Shown here in pieces: positions 1-14,641 of a DNA stretch of 64,000 bases. Source of the DNA: Pseudomonas quebecensis (lineage in GTDB: Bacteria; Pseudomonadota; Gammaproteobacteria; Pseudomonadales; Pseudomonadaceae); contig NZ_CP112866.1 in assembly GCF_026410085.1 (NCBI RefSeq), forward strand, positions 3,843,001-3,907,000. The letters are read 5' to 3'. A program made the translations under genes and the position numbers. Numbering within the stretch: position 1 is the first letter of the stretch; the number at the start of each line of letters is the position of its first letter. The notes under the pieces were generated by a model that was not told the origin of the DNA, ran no database searches, and saw only the letters and a list, made by a program, of their open reading frames with translations.

Positions 1-341
1 GTCACAACTGTCGTAGGCGCAGAACCGCTACGCCCATCGAAGCGAATGGTCTGGCCTGGATGAATCGTATACGGCACGGGAATATTGTTTCTAGCTGCGA
101 GCGCCTTGTAGTCCCAGCCATAACGGAAGGCAATGGAGAACAACGTATCGCCCTTGCGTACCACGTATTGTCCAGTGGTGACGGTAGGTTTTTGCGGTAC
201 CGAGCTGTTGCGGTCAACGACTCGTGCGCCACTGCTTGGCGAGCTGGAGCAGCCGACCAACACGGAACTGAAGACGAGGCCAAGCACCAGTCGCTGAAAA
301 CTTGTTTTACTCATACGCTGCGCAAGACCTGTGAGACTCAC
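1..341 (-). CDS. nlpD: LysM-domain lipoprotein NlpD, N-terminal part (runs off left edge)
   Basis: Envelope lipoprotein that activates septal peptidoglycan amidases. Only the N-terminal 113 residues are in the window; the M23/LytM domain would lie beyond the left edge. A hydrophobic stretch ends in lipobox LVGC (Cys31), followed by a Ser-rich linker and a LysM fold (YVVRKGDTLFSIAFRYGW to PGQTIRF, about residues 62-104). I place the start at a GTG at 341, because AAAGGGAG lies 6 bases upstream. The in-frame ATG at 314 has no comparable ribosome site. It is last in the ispF-truD-surE-pcm order; in pseudomonads rpoS follows, and rpoS promoters often lie inside nlpD (known for relatives, not tested here). 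Confidence 0.9.
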   Translation of the reverse strand, partial: MSLTGLAQRMSKTSFQRLVLGLVFSSVLVGCSSSPSSGARVVDRNSSVPQKPTVTTGQYVVRKGDTLFSIAFRYGWDYKALAARNNIPVPYTIHPGQTIRFDGRSGSAPTTVV

Positions 342-548
342 CCGCCGCTCCCTTTGTGGTGGCTGAACATGGACGCCTGTATCAGGCTGGAAAGATGACG
401 CAAGTATAACTGGGCATTGAAGTTTTACCGGCACGCGTGCGAAACGAATCTTTGAGAGTGCCGAATGTATCCACCCATCATGCTGACTTCATAGACCCCG
501 CCGTAAGACACATCCGCGCCAGCAGAATTCACTGGCCGCGCAAATAGA

Positions 549-1962
<1,414 letters not shown>

Positions 1963-1975
<13 letters not shown>

Positions 1976-3021
1976 GGGCTGTCCGTCTGCCCCACCGGCA
2001 CCAGATCAACAAGCTCGCGCACCAAGACAGTGGCGAAGCATCCGGCCGGCAGGACGAATTCCAATTGCAGAATGTCAGGCCGGGGATAATGCCACGTCAA
2101 CCCGCTAATGGGCAGTCGAAGAATGCGACGTTCCTGGCTCATGCCCGCCTTGACCAGCCAATCGCGCAGGTCGGCCTCACTGGCGGCGACCGCCTGTTCC
2201 AGCTCGAAGGTGGCACCCGCGGCAGGTGAATCGCCCTCGCCCCACTGCGGCCCCGTCGGGTGCAGGTCCAGGATCGCCAGGCGCGGATCGCTGCACTCGG
2301 CTTCACCGGCCGGAAAAAAACTGCGGCTGTCGGTAAAGGCGAGCAAATCGCCCACCTGGGCGCGCTGCCAGGAGCCGTCGGCGACTCGCGCCGCCAGGAC
2401 TTTGTTGAACAGGAAACTGCGCGCGGTGGACAACAGCCGCGAGCGCACATTGCGCTGTTCGGGCAAGGCCTTGCGCGCCGCCCAGTCGCGAGCGTCGACG
2501 ACGTTGCCACCGTTATGCCCAAAGCGCTGGGTACCGAAATAGTTGGGGATGCCGTGCTTGGCGATCTGCTGCAAGCGGGCGTCGATCGCGGCGGTATCCG
2601 CGGCCAATTGAGTCAGACGCAAGGTGAAGCCGTTGGCCGAATGCGCGCCGCGCTGCAGCTTGCGTTTATGGCGCGCGGTTTTGAGGATGGTGAGGCTGTC
2701 GTTTTGCGCCGCGCTCATGTCCGGGTCGGCCCTGCCCGGCAATTGCACGCTGAACCACTGTCGGGTCAGCGCCTGGCGATCCTTGAGTCCGGCATAGCTG
2801 ACAGTGCGCAACGGCACGCCAGCCGCCTTGGCTATCCGCCGCGCCGCCTCTTCGGTGTTCAAGCCGCGCTTTTCCACCCACAGCCACAGGTGCTCGCCCT
2901 CGCCGGTCAGCGGGATGTCGAGCACTTCGTCCACTTGGAAATCTTCGGCCGTGGCTTTCAGTACCGCGCTGCCCAGCGCTTCGCCATAGGCCCGCGGGCC
3001 CAGCAGTTGCAGGTCAGTCAT
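1963..3021 (-). CDS. truD: tRNA pseudouridine(13) synthase TruD
   Basis: Isomerises U13 of tRNA-Glu (and a few other tRNAs) to pseudouridine. The 352-residue protein carries the TruD catalytic motif GLKDRQA, with the nucleophile Asp at residue 81, and the later signature [14 protein letters not shown]. Its length matches the family. Its start overlaps the end of ispF by four bases (ATGA), and its end overlaps surE by 13. The ispF-truD-surE-pcm order is conserved across gammaproteobacteria. Confidence 0.96.
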
Positions 3022-3491
3022 GCGCGCAGCAACAAGGCGACGGAGTGCACCGCGATGCCCTCTTCACGACCGGTGAACCCGAGTTTTTCGGTGGTGGTGG
3101 CTTTCACGTTGACTTGTTCCACTTCAATTTGCAGGTCTGCGGCTATCAGTGCACGCATCGATTCGATATGGGGCGCCATTTTCGGTGCCTGGGCGACAAT
3201 GGTGTTATCGACATTGCCGACCTTCCAGCCTTTGGCATGGATCAGGCCGACCACATGGCGCAGCAGCACGCGGCTGTCGGCGCCCTTGAAAGTGGGGTCG
3301 GTGTCTGGGAAGTGCTTGCCGATATCACCCAATGCCGCCGCGCCGAGCAATGCATCGCTCAAGGCATGCAGGACGACATCGCCGTCGGAATGCGCCAGCA
3401 ATCCGTGGTGGTGCGCAATGCGCACACCGCCCAGGGTAATGAAATCGCCCTCAGCGAAACGGTGCACATCGTAGCCGTGGCCAATACGCAT
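3018..3491 (-). CDS. ispF: 2-C-methyl-D-erythritol 2,4-cyclodiphosphate synthase
   Basis: Fifth step of the MEP isoprenoid pathway: converts CDP-ME 2-phosphate to the cyclic diphosphate, releasing CMP. 157 residues. Zinc ligands D8, H10 (GYDVH) and H42 (VVLHALSD) are all in place, with the [10 protein letters not shown] loop following. The start is unusual. The ATG is directly preceded by seven T residues that form the U-tract of an intrinsic terminator (3492-3521), and the only Shine-Dalgarno-like run (GGGG) lies in the terminator's 3' arm. In E. coli ispD and ispF are adjacent; here ispD sits 3.2 kb away, beyond the formaldehyde genes. Confidence 0.96.
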   Translation of the reverse strand: MRIGHGYDVHRFAEGDFITLGGVRIAHHHGLLAHSDGDVVLHALSDALLGAAALGDIGKHFPDTDPTFKGADSRVLLRHVVGLIHAKGWKVGNVDNTIVAQAPKMAPHIESMRALIAADLQIEVEQVNVKATTTEKLGFTGREEGIAVHSVALLLRA

Positions 3492-3521
3492 AAAAAAACG
3501 CCCCGATTTAATTCAGGGCGT
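3492..3521 (-). terminator. Intrinsic terminator abutting the ispF start codon
   Basis: Read on the minus strand, stem ACGCCC/GGGCGT plus two further pairs across one mismatch (3498-3506 with 3513-3521) and a six-base loop is followed by seven T (3492-3498), then at once by the ispF ATG. It should end the adhC-fghA transcript. It may also control how much RNA reads into ispF. Confidence 0.8.
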
Positions 3522-3545
3522 GATTCTACCTACTTTTTTCTCACA

Positions 3546-4391
3546 TTAACCGAGCAAAGCACGTGCGTGATGCCGCAGATGATCTTCGATGAAGCTGGCA
3601 ATGAAAAAGTAGCTGTGGTCGTAGCCTGGTTGCAGGCGCAGTTCCAGCGGATGGTTGGCCGCCTTCGCGGCCTGGCGCAGCGCTTCAGGCTTGAGCTGCA
3701 CGGCGAGGAAATCGTCGCGATCGCCTTGATCTACCAGCAATGGAAGTTTGTGCGAGGTTTCGCTGATCAGCACGCAGGCATCCCACTCACGCCATTTGGA
3801 ACGTTCTTCGCCCAGGTAGCGGGAAAAGGCTTTCTGGCCCCATGGGCAGTCCATGGGGTTGCTGATCGGCGAAAAAGCCGACACTGAAAGGTAACGCTCC
3901 GGGTTGCGCAACGCACACACCAATGCGCCATGTCCGCCCATGGAGTGGCCGCTGATGCCGCGCTTATCGGACGCCGGGAAGTGTGCCTCCACCAACGCCG
4001 GCAATTCCTGCACCACGTAGTCATGCATCCGATAGTGCTTGGCCCAGGGTTGCTGGGTGGCGTTCAGGTAGAAGCCGGCGCCGAGGCCGAAGTCCCAGGC
4101 GTTGTCAGGATCACCCGGCACGCCGGGGCCTCGGGGGCTGGTGTCCGGCGCCACGATGATCAACCCCAGTTCCGCCGCCATGCGCTGGGCACCGGCTTTC
4201 TGCATGAAGTTCTCATCGGTGCAGGTCAGGCCGGACAGCCAGTACAGCACCGGCAGCTTGCCGCCCTGCTCCGCTTGCGGCGGCAGGTAGACGGCGAAGG
4301 TCATGTCGCAACCGAGCACGTGGGAATTGTGTTTGTAGCGTTTGTGCCAGCCGCCAAAACTCTTCTGGCAGGAGATATTTTCCAGGGTCAT
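3546..4391 (-). CDS. fghA: S-formylglutathione hydrolase
   Basis: Cytoplasmic serine esterase of the esterase D/FrmB family; cleaves S-formylglutathione to formate and glutathione, the second step of formaldehyde detoxification. 281 residues from the ATG at 4391. The nucleophile elbow is GHSMGG (Ser150), with the acid in VDQGDRDDF and the His in GYDHSYFF near the C-terminus. I reject a nine-codon upstream extension because family members start at MTLENIS-like sequence. It lies 90 bases after adhC on the same strand, with a heptad-type stem-loop between them, and ends before the terminator at 3492-3521. Confidence 0.95.
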   Translation of the reverse strand: MTLENISCQKSFGGWHKRYKHNSHVLGCDMTFAVYLPPQAEQGGKLPVLYWLSGLTCTDENFMQKAGAQRMAAELGLIIVAPDTSPRGPGVPGDPDNAWDFGLGAGFYLNATQQPWAKHYRMHDYVVQELPALVEAHFPASDKRGISGHSMGGHGALVCALRNPERYLSVSAFSPISNPMDCPWGQKAFSRYLGEERSKWREWDACVLISETSHKLPLLVDQGDRDDFLAVQLKPEALRQAAKAANHPLELRLQPGYDHSYFFIASFIEDHLRHHARALLG

Positions 4392-4403
4392 GGGAGTGCT
4401 CCC

Positions 4404-4481
4404 AGCTGCAAGTGGCAAGCTTCAAACGGCAAGTAAGGCGTGCACCCACTTGCTGCTGATAGCTTGCCGCTCGCCGCTGCT

Positions 4482-4484
<3 letters not shown>
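4404..4484. repeat. Heptad-type inverted repeat (AGCTTGCC/GGCAAGCT family)
   Basis: Imperfect inverted arms at about 4404-4437 (rich in GCAAG/GGCAAGCTTCAA) and 4449-4484 (rich in AGCTTGCCGCT) lie between adhC and fghA, the right arm covering the adhC stop. The motif resembles the elements at 44781-44814 and 50049-50126. It could form an mRNA hairpin that sets the adhC:fghA ratio (inference). Confidence 0.5.
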
Positions 4485-5698
<1,214 letters not shown>

Positions 5699-5703
5699 TC
5701 GCC

Positions 5704-6600
5704 ATGCAGGACAACCGCTGGGAAGGCATCGATGAGTTCGTCGCGGTCGCCGAATGCAACCAGTTCACCGCCGCCGCCGAACGCCTGGGGGTTTCGTCGT
5801 CCCATATCAGCCGGCAAGTTGCGCGCCTGGAAGACCGGCTGCAGACGCGGCTGCTCTACCGAAGCACCCGCAAGGTCACACTGACAGAGGCCGGTCAGAC
5901 CTTTCTGCAACACTGCCAGCGCCTGCAGGATGGACGCGAAGAAGCCTTGCGCGCGGTGGGCGACCTGACCAGCGAACCCAAGGGCATGTTGCGCATGACC
6001 TGTGCCGTGGCTTACGGCGAGCGTTTTATCGTGCCATTGGTGACGCGATTCATGGGGCTTTATCCGCAACTGCGGGTGGATATCGAGCTGAGCAACCGCC
6101 AACTGGATCTGGTGCACGAAGGCCTCGATCTGGCGATTCGCCTGGGGCGCCTGCAAGACTCAAGCATGGTCGCCAGCCGCCTCGCGCCTCGGCGAATGTA
6201 CCTGTGTGCGTCACCGTCCTACCTGGCCCGGTACGGCCGGCCGCATAGCTTGTCGGAATTGAGTCGGCACAATTGCCTGATCGGCAGCTCGGACATCTGG
6301 CAACTGGCCCAGGACGGGCGCGAATTTTCCCAACGGGTACAGGGAAACTGGCGCTGCAACAGTGGGCAAGCCGTGTTGGATGCGGCGCTGCAAGGGGTCG
6401 GGTTGTGCCAACTGCCGGACTATTACGTGCTGGAGCACTTGCACAGCGGCGCGTTGGTGTCGCTGCTGGAGGCGCATCAACCACCGAATACCGCGGTGTG
6501 GGCGCTGTATCCGCAGCAACGACATTTGTCGCCAAAGGTCAGGAAGTTGGTGGATTTTTTGAATGAGGGGTTGGCCGAGCGGCCGGAGTACAGCGGTTGA
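5704..6600 (+). CDS. gfnR: LysR-family regulator, likely of formaldehyde detoxification (GfnR-like)
   Basis: 298 residues: an N-terminal winged helix-turn-helix (about residues 1-62, FTAAAERLGVSSSHISRQVA) and a periplasmic-binding-like effector domain from about residue 90. It is transcribed divergently from adhC across 109 bases. P. aeruginosa has a LysR regulator, GfnR, beside the same adhC-fghA genes, required for glutathione-dependent formaldehyde handling. I assign the name by context and orientation, since the sequence alone only shows a LysR protein. The probable target is adhC-fghA, with formaldehyde or its glutathione adduct as the possible signal (inference). Confidence 0.85.
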   Translation: MQDNRWEGIDEFVAVAECNQFTAAAERLGVSSSHISRQVARLEDRLQTRLLYRSTRKVTLTEAGQTFLQHCQRLQDGREEALRAVGDLTSEPKGMLRMTCAVAYGERFIVPLVTRFMGLYPQLRVDIELSNRQLDLVHEGLDLAIRLGRLQDSSMVASRLAPRRMYLCASPSYLARYGRPHSLSELSRHNCLIGSSDIWQLAQDGREFSQRVQGNWRCNSGQAVLDAALQGVGLCQLPDYYVLEHLHSGALVSLLEAHQPPNTAVWALYPQQRHLSPKVRKLVDFLNEGLAERPEYSG

Positions 6601-6622
6601 GTATTGGGTGTCCGGGCGGGCC

Positions 6623-6710
6623 TCATTGCGGGCAAGCCTAGCTCCCACAGTTGACCGAGTTGCCTGGGGGAGAACGTGATCGAATGTGGGAGCTGGCTTG
6701 CCTGCGATGA
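6623..6710. repeat. REPIN: inverted pair of REP palindromes
   Basis: Left arm TCATTGCGGGCAAGCCTAGC and following bases to 6650, right arm TGTGGGAGCTGGCTTGCCTG and following bases (6685-6710), are near-perfect reverse complements separated by 34 bases, in the convergent gap between gfnR and ispD. This is the classic GTGGGAGC...GCTTGC REP class of fluorescent pseudomonads, in REPIN arrangement. Confidence 0.85.
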
Positions 6711-6730
6711 ACTCGACCCGGTGCAACTGA

Positions 6731-7438
6731 CTACCGGCGATTGGCCCAACGCAGCCGCAGCCACTCCAGGTCTTCCGGCCGGGTCACCTTGATATTGTCC
6801 GAGCGCCCTTCGATCAAGCGCGGCGCCTGCCCGGACCATTCCATGGCCGAGGCCTCATCGGTGATCAGCGCGTTGGCCACCAGGCTGTCGGCCAACGCGC
6901 GGTGCAAGGCTCCGAGGCGGAACATCTGCGGCGTATAGGCTTGCCAGATCAAGCTGCGGTCGACGGTTTCCACCACCCGCCCCTGCTTGTCGACGCGCTT
7001 GAGGGTATCGCGAGCCGGCACCGCCAGCAGGCCACCGACCGGATCGTCCGCCAACTCAGCCAGTAACTTATCGAGATCATCACGGCTCAGGTTAGGCCGC
7101 GCCGCATCATGCACCAACACCCAATCGTCATCGCTGGCGCCCAGGGCATTGAGGTGCAGCAGTGCATTGAGCACCGAGCCCGAGCGCTGCGAACCACCGT
7201 CCGCACGTTGGATACGCGGGTCAGCGGCACATGCCAGGTTGGGCCAATACGGATCATCAACAGCAAGACTGACCACCAGGCCCTTGAGCAGAGGGTGGTC
7301 AAGAAAACAGCCCAGGCTGTGTTCAAGAATAGTCCGCCCCCCCAATTGCAAGTACTGCTTGGGACGGTCCGCGGCCATACGGGCACCGACGCCCGCGGCA
7401 GGAATCACGGCCCAGAAGGCCGGCAAACGATAGCTCAT
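6731..7438 (-). CDS. ispD: 2-C-methyl-D-erythritol 4-phosphate cytidylyltransferase
   Basis: Third step of the MEP pathway: MEP + CTP gives CDP-ME and pyrophosphate. 235 residues with the nucleotide-binding N-terminus PAAGVGARMAADRPKQY (about 13-29), the HDAARP motif and a conserved C-terminal VTRPEDL. Its ATG overlaps the ftsB stop by four bases, so it is translated from the ftsB message, the usual gammaproteobacterial arrangement. Its CTP comes from the pyrG product of the same gene cluster. Confidence 0.96.
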   Translation of the reverse strand: MSYRLPAFWAVIPAAGVGARMAADRPKQYLQLGGRTILEHSLGCFLDHPLLKGLVVSLAVDDPYWPNLACAADPRIQRADGGSQRSGSVLNALLHLNALGASDDDWVLVHDAARPNLSRDDLDKLLAELADDPVGGLLAVPARDTLKRVDKQGRVVETVDRSLIWQAYTPQMFRLGALHRALADSLVANALITDEASAMEWSGQAPRLIEGRSDNIKVTRPEDLEWLRLRWANRR

Positions 7439-7713
7439 TGGGCCAACTGGTAGAGGGTTTCACCCTCCTTGACCATGCCCAACTCATGGCGAGCCCGTTC
7501 TTCAACGGTCTCCGTGCCCTTTTTCAACTCAAGCACTTCGGCGTCGAGGACGCGGTTGCGCTCCAGCAGGCGTTCGTTTTCGGCGTGCTGGTCGGCAATT
7601 TGTTGGGTCAGGTCTTTTACCTGCGCGAAGCTGCCGTTACCTACCCATAGGCGGTACTGCAGGCCAGCCAGCAGCAGGAGCAAGACGAGAAACAACCAAT
7701 TGGGACTGCGCAT
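7435..7713 (-). CDS. ftsB: Cell division protein FtsB
   Basis: Small bitopic membrane protein of the divisome; forms the FtsQ-FtsL-FtsB complex that licenses septal peptidoglycan synthesis. 92 residues from the ATG at 7713: short cytoplasmic N-terminus, one transmembrane helix (about 5-20, LFLVLLLLLAGLQ), then a periplasmic coiled coil with heptad leucines (about 28-65). A 21-codon upstream extension is rejected because it precedes the membrane helix with unrelated sequence. The end overlaps ispD by four bases. Confidence 0.94.
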   Translation of the reverse strand: MRSPNWLFLVLLLLLAGLQYRLWVGNGSFAQVKDLTQQIADQHAENERLLERNRVLDAEVLELKKGTETVEERARHELGMVKEGETLYQLAQ

Positions 7714-7770
7714 CGAATATCGGGTATCCAGTGGAAAAAGACAGCCATGCATCACTTTTGGAGCAACTGA

Positions 7771-7804
7771 TAGCACGAAGCCTGGAAGAACCAGGCTTGT
7801 GCTA
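7771..7804. other. Strong stem-loop between eno and ftsB
   Basis: TAGCAC-g-AAGCCTGG (7771-7785) pairs with CCAGGCTTGTGCTA (7791-7804): a 14-bp stem with one bulged G and a five-base loop. No T-run follows on the minus strand, so it is not a textbook intrinsic terminator. It could be a processing or 3'-end-protecting structure after eno. Confidence 0.55.
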
Positions 7805-7884
7805 GATAGTCACCAGATTAACGCCGAAATTCACATTGCCGTGAGTTTTCCGACGCAATCCGCCGACTTTTTACCATGTGACGC

Positions 7885-9207
<1,323 letters not shown>

Positions 9208-9285
9208 CTATACCGCTCGATTTAACTTGTCGCGCACATTGCAATATTTGGAACAAACTTGCCAGTCATAGTGCCCTCTCAGGGC

Positions 9286-9314
9286 TCATTGCGAGCAAGC
9301 TCGGCTCCTGCACG
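9286..9314. repeat. Solitary REP element
   Basis: TCATTGCGAGCAAGCTCGGC and following bases to CACG, in the eno-kdsA gap, match the left arm of the 6623-6710 REPIN with about five changes. No inverted partner lies within the gap. Confidence 0.6.
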
Positions 9315-9326
9315 GAGAAAGCGCAG

Positions 9327-12082
<2,756 letters not shown>

Positions 12083-13393
12083 TCAGCTCAAACCTTGATC
12101 GCAGGTCTGTGGCACCCAATGCAATTGCCAGCCTTCACTCGGTGCGACCCGCAGTCCAGCGAGGGTGGGCACGCCGAGCAATCGTTCGCCCTGATACAGC
12201 AGCGGCAATCTGCCACGGACGAAGCCCGGCACGCCGCTTTCGTTGAGCAAACGCTTCAGATCTCGTCGACCGCGGCCTGGCACGTCAAGGGTTTCACCGC
12301 CCTGGCGATAACGGACCTCGAACGGACCTGCCGGCGCCTTGCCGACAATTCTCAGCAGGCCATTGCCGGGTAACGATAGCGGGTGTTGCGCATCAGGCCA
12401 GCTCACCGCGGTGTCGGAAAATTCCGACCATGAGGAAGGCAACCACCAGATGCGCTCGCCGCAACGGTGTAATTGCCCATCAGCCAGACGCCATAACGGC
12501 TGCGCGTCGTGCCGGGCATCACGCAAGGACTGCCAGCCGACCCAGTGATCGCTGTCGGGCAGGCGTGTCAGCGGACTCAGCCAATGGCGCAAGGCGTTGC
12601 GCTGCCGGGCATCGGAAAGCTCTCGCAGACAAGCAAGCGCCAGGGATGGCAAGGGCAGCCAGGGAAATGGCGAGGGCTGATCGGCTGCCTGCAGATCTAT
12701 CCGGGCCAACTCATCGAGCAAGCCCTGGGCTTCGTTCAAGTGTTCCGCGCTGCGGGCCAGCCGGCTGACGGCTTGCGGCCAGCGCTCGGTCAGTCTCGGA
12801 AATACGCGGTGGCGCAGGTAATTGCGGGAGAACTGAGTGTCCGTATTGGAAGGGTCGGCGATCCACTGGAGCTGATGCGCCATGGCATAGGCTTCCAGCT
12901 CGCCCCGAGAGACATGCAACAGAGGGCGCACCAAGTGACCACCCGCCAACGGACGATGCACGGGCATTGCCGTCAACCCACGTACGCCCGCGCCGCGCAA
13001 CAGGCGAAACAAAAGCGTTTCGGCCTGGTCTTCACGATGCTGGGCAGTGAGCATCACCGCCCCTGCCCCCATCACCTCGGTAAACGCCTGATAACGCGCC
13101 TCACGCGCCGCACCTTCTAAACTGGCGCCGGCCTGCACTTGCACGCGCATGATACGCAGGGGCACGCCCAGGTGGTCGCAGATTGACTGACAATGGCTCG
13201 GCCATGCGTCGGCGGCGGCTTGCAAGCCATGGTGGACATGCACAGCGCTTAGAGGCGGAATTGACTCGGAGTTGGCCAGGAGATGCAGCAGAACAGTGGA
13301 ATCAAGGCCGCCAGAGAAGGCGATATGCCAAGCCGGGGCGTTGCGCCACGGGGCCAGGGCGTGCAGGAGCTTGGCGGGCAAAGTCGGTTTCAT
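12083..13393 (-). CDS. tilS: tRNA(Ile)-lysidine synthase
   Basis: Adds lysine to C34 of the CAU-anticodon tRNA-Ile in an ATP-dependent reaction, switching its specificity from AUG to AUA; essential. 436 residues from the ATG at 13393 (an adjacent upstream TTG adds one residue). The PP-loop motif SGGLDST is at 27-33, followed by HVHHGLQ and the TAQHREDQAET motif. The C-terminal tRNA-binding region ends in WQLHWVPQ. Shine-Dalgarno match upstream is weak. It sits between accA and pyrG, the standard Pseudomonas order. Confidence 0.95.
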   Translation of the reverse strand: MKPTLPAKLLHALAPWRNAPAWHIAFSGGLDSTVLLHLLANSESIPPLSAVHVHHGLQAAADAWPSHCQSICDHLGVPLRIMRVQVQAGASLEGAAREARYQAFTEVMGAGAVMLTAQHREDQAETLLFRLLRGAGVRGLTAMPVHRPLAGGHLVRPLLHVSRGELEAYAMAHQLQWIADPSNTDTQFSRNYLRHRVFPRLTERWPQAVSRLARSAEHLNEAQGLLDELARIDLQAADQPSPFPWLPLPSLALACLRELSDARQRNALRHWLSPLTRLPDSDHWVGWQSLRDARHDAQPLWRLADGQLHRCGERIWWLPSSWSEFSDTAVSWPDAQHPLSLPGNGLLRIVGKAPAGPFEVRYRQGGETLDVPGRGRRDLKRLLNESGVPGFVRGRLPLLYQGERLLGVPTLAGLRVAPSEGWQLHWVPQTCDQGLS

Positions 13394-13449
13394 CAAACGT
13401 TACCGCCGCAAATCTGAAATACGTTGACCAAGCATACACACAGCAAATA

Positions 13450-13535
13450 TGGGAGGGGGCTCGCCCCCGATTGCTGAGTGTCAGTCACTGTATTTGCTGA
13501 CTGATGCACCGCTATCGGGGCAGGCCCCCTCCCAC
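13450..13535. repeat. REPIN of a second REP class
   Basis: TGGGAGGGGGCTCGCCCCCG (13450-13469, continuing to 13471) and its near reverse complement ATCGGGGCAGGCCCCCTCCC (13514-13533) flank a 42-base loop between accA and tilS. The core GGGGGCTCGCCCCC distinguishes it from the 6623-6710 REPIN. Confidence 0.85.
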
Positions 13536-13553
13536 ATTAATGCTGTTGCGACC

Positions 13554-14501
13554 TTAGAGACCGTAGCTCATCAGGCGCTCGTAGCGACGAGCCAGCAGCG
13601 CTTCGTTATCCAGCTTCTTGAGCATCGCCAGCTGCGAGCCCAATTCTGCACGGATGGTGGCGGCAGCTGCAGCCGGGTCGCGATGGGCGCCGCCCAAGGG
13701 CTCGGCGATCACTTTGTCAACGATACCCAGGCCTTTGAGGCGGTCGGCGGTGATACCCATGGCCTCGGCGGCGTCCGGTGCTTTTTCGGCGGTTTTCCAC
13801 AGGATCGAAGCGCAACCTTCGGGCGAGATCACCGCGTAGGTCGAATATTGCAGCATGTTCAACTGGTCGCAGACGCCAATCGCCAGCGCACCGCCGGAAC
13901 CGCCTTCACCAATCACGGTGGCGATGATCGGGGTCTTCAGGCGCGACATGACACGCAGGTTCCAGGCAATCGCTTCGCTCTGGTTGCGCTCTTCGGCGTC
14001 AATGCCTGGATACGCGCCCGGCGTATCGATAAAAGTCAGGATCGGCATCTTGAACCGCTCGGCCATTTCCATCAGGCGGCAGGCCTTGCGGTAACCTTCC
14101 GGACGCGGCATGCCGAAGTTGCGACGCACCTTCTCGCGCACTTCACGGCCTTTCTGGTGGCCGATAACCATGACCGGCTGGTCGTCCAGACGTGCAATAC
14201 CACCCACGATAGCCGCGTCGTCGGAGAAGTGACGATCGCCGTGCAGTTCGTCGAACTCGGTAAAGATGTGCTGGATATAGTCCAGGGTGTACGGACGGCG
14301 CGGGTGGCGAGCCAGACGCGCGATCTGCCAACTGGTCAGCTTGCCGAAGATGTCCTCGGTGAGCGTGCTGCTCTTTTCCTGCAGGCGGGCGATCTCATCG
14401 CCGATGTTCAGCGAATTGTCATTGCCGACCAGGCGCAGCTCTTCGATCTTGGCTTGCAGGTCAGCGATCGGCTGTTCGAAATCAAGAAAATTCGGGTTCA
14501 T
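13554..14501 (-). CDS. accA: Acetyl-CoA carboxylase carboxyltransferase subunit alpha
   Basis: With AccD forms the carboxyltransferase half of acetyl-CoA carboxylase, transferring CO2 from biotin to acetyl-CoA to make malonyl-CoA, the first step of fatty-acid synthesis. 315 residues; starts [11 protein letters not shown], with the crotonase-like core [12 protein letters not shown] and the conserved [10 protein letters not shown]. Placed directly after dnaE as in most gammaproteobacteria; fabZ of the same pathway lies about 6 kb upstream in the same strand run. The 140 bases separating it from dnaE contain short inverted repeats (GGCCAGG/CCTGGCC near 14523-14541) but no T-run. Confidence 0.96.
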   Translation of the reverse strand: MNPNFLDFEQPIADLQAKIEELRLVGNDNSLNIGDEIARLQEKSSTLTEDIFGKLTSWQIARLARHPRRPYTLDYIQHIFTEFDELHGDRHFSDDAAIVGGIARLDDQPVMVIGHQKGREVREKVRRNFGMPRPEGYRKACRLMEMAERFKMPILTFIDTPGAYPGIDAEERNQSEAIAWNLRVMSRLKTPIIATVIGEGGSGGALAIGVCDQLNMLQYSTYAVISPEGCASILWKTAEKAPDAAEAMGITADRLKGLGIVDKVIAEPLGGAHRDPAAAAATIRAELGSQLAMLKKLDNEALLARRYERLMSYGL

Positions 14502-14641
14502 AAGCGTCCGTCTTGGGTCGACGGCCAGGGAGTGCCTGGCCAGCCGGTTGTCTATTCGCGCCCTACCTTAAGGGAGAGGCGCGTTTAGGTCGAGATTAAA
14601 TGTTTTGTCGATCAAGCTGAATGCCACTACCGGGCCAGCCA

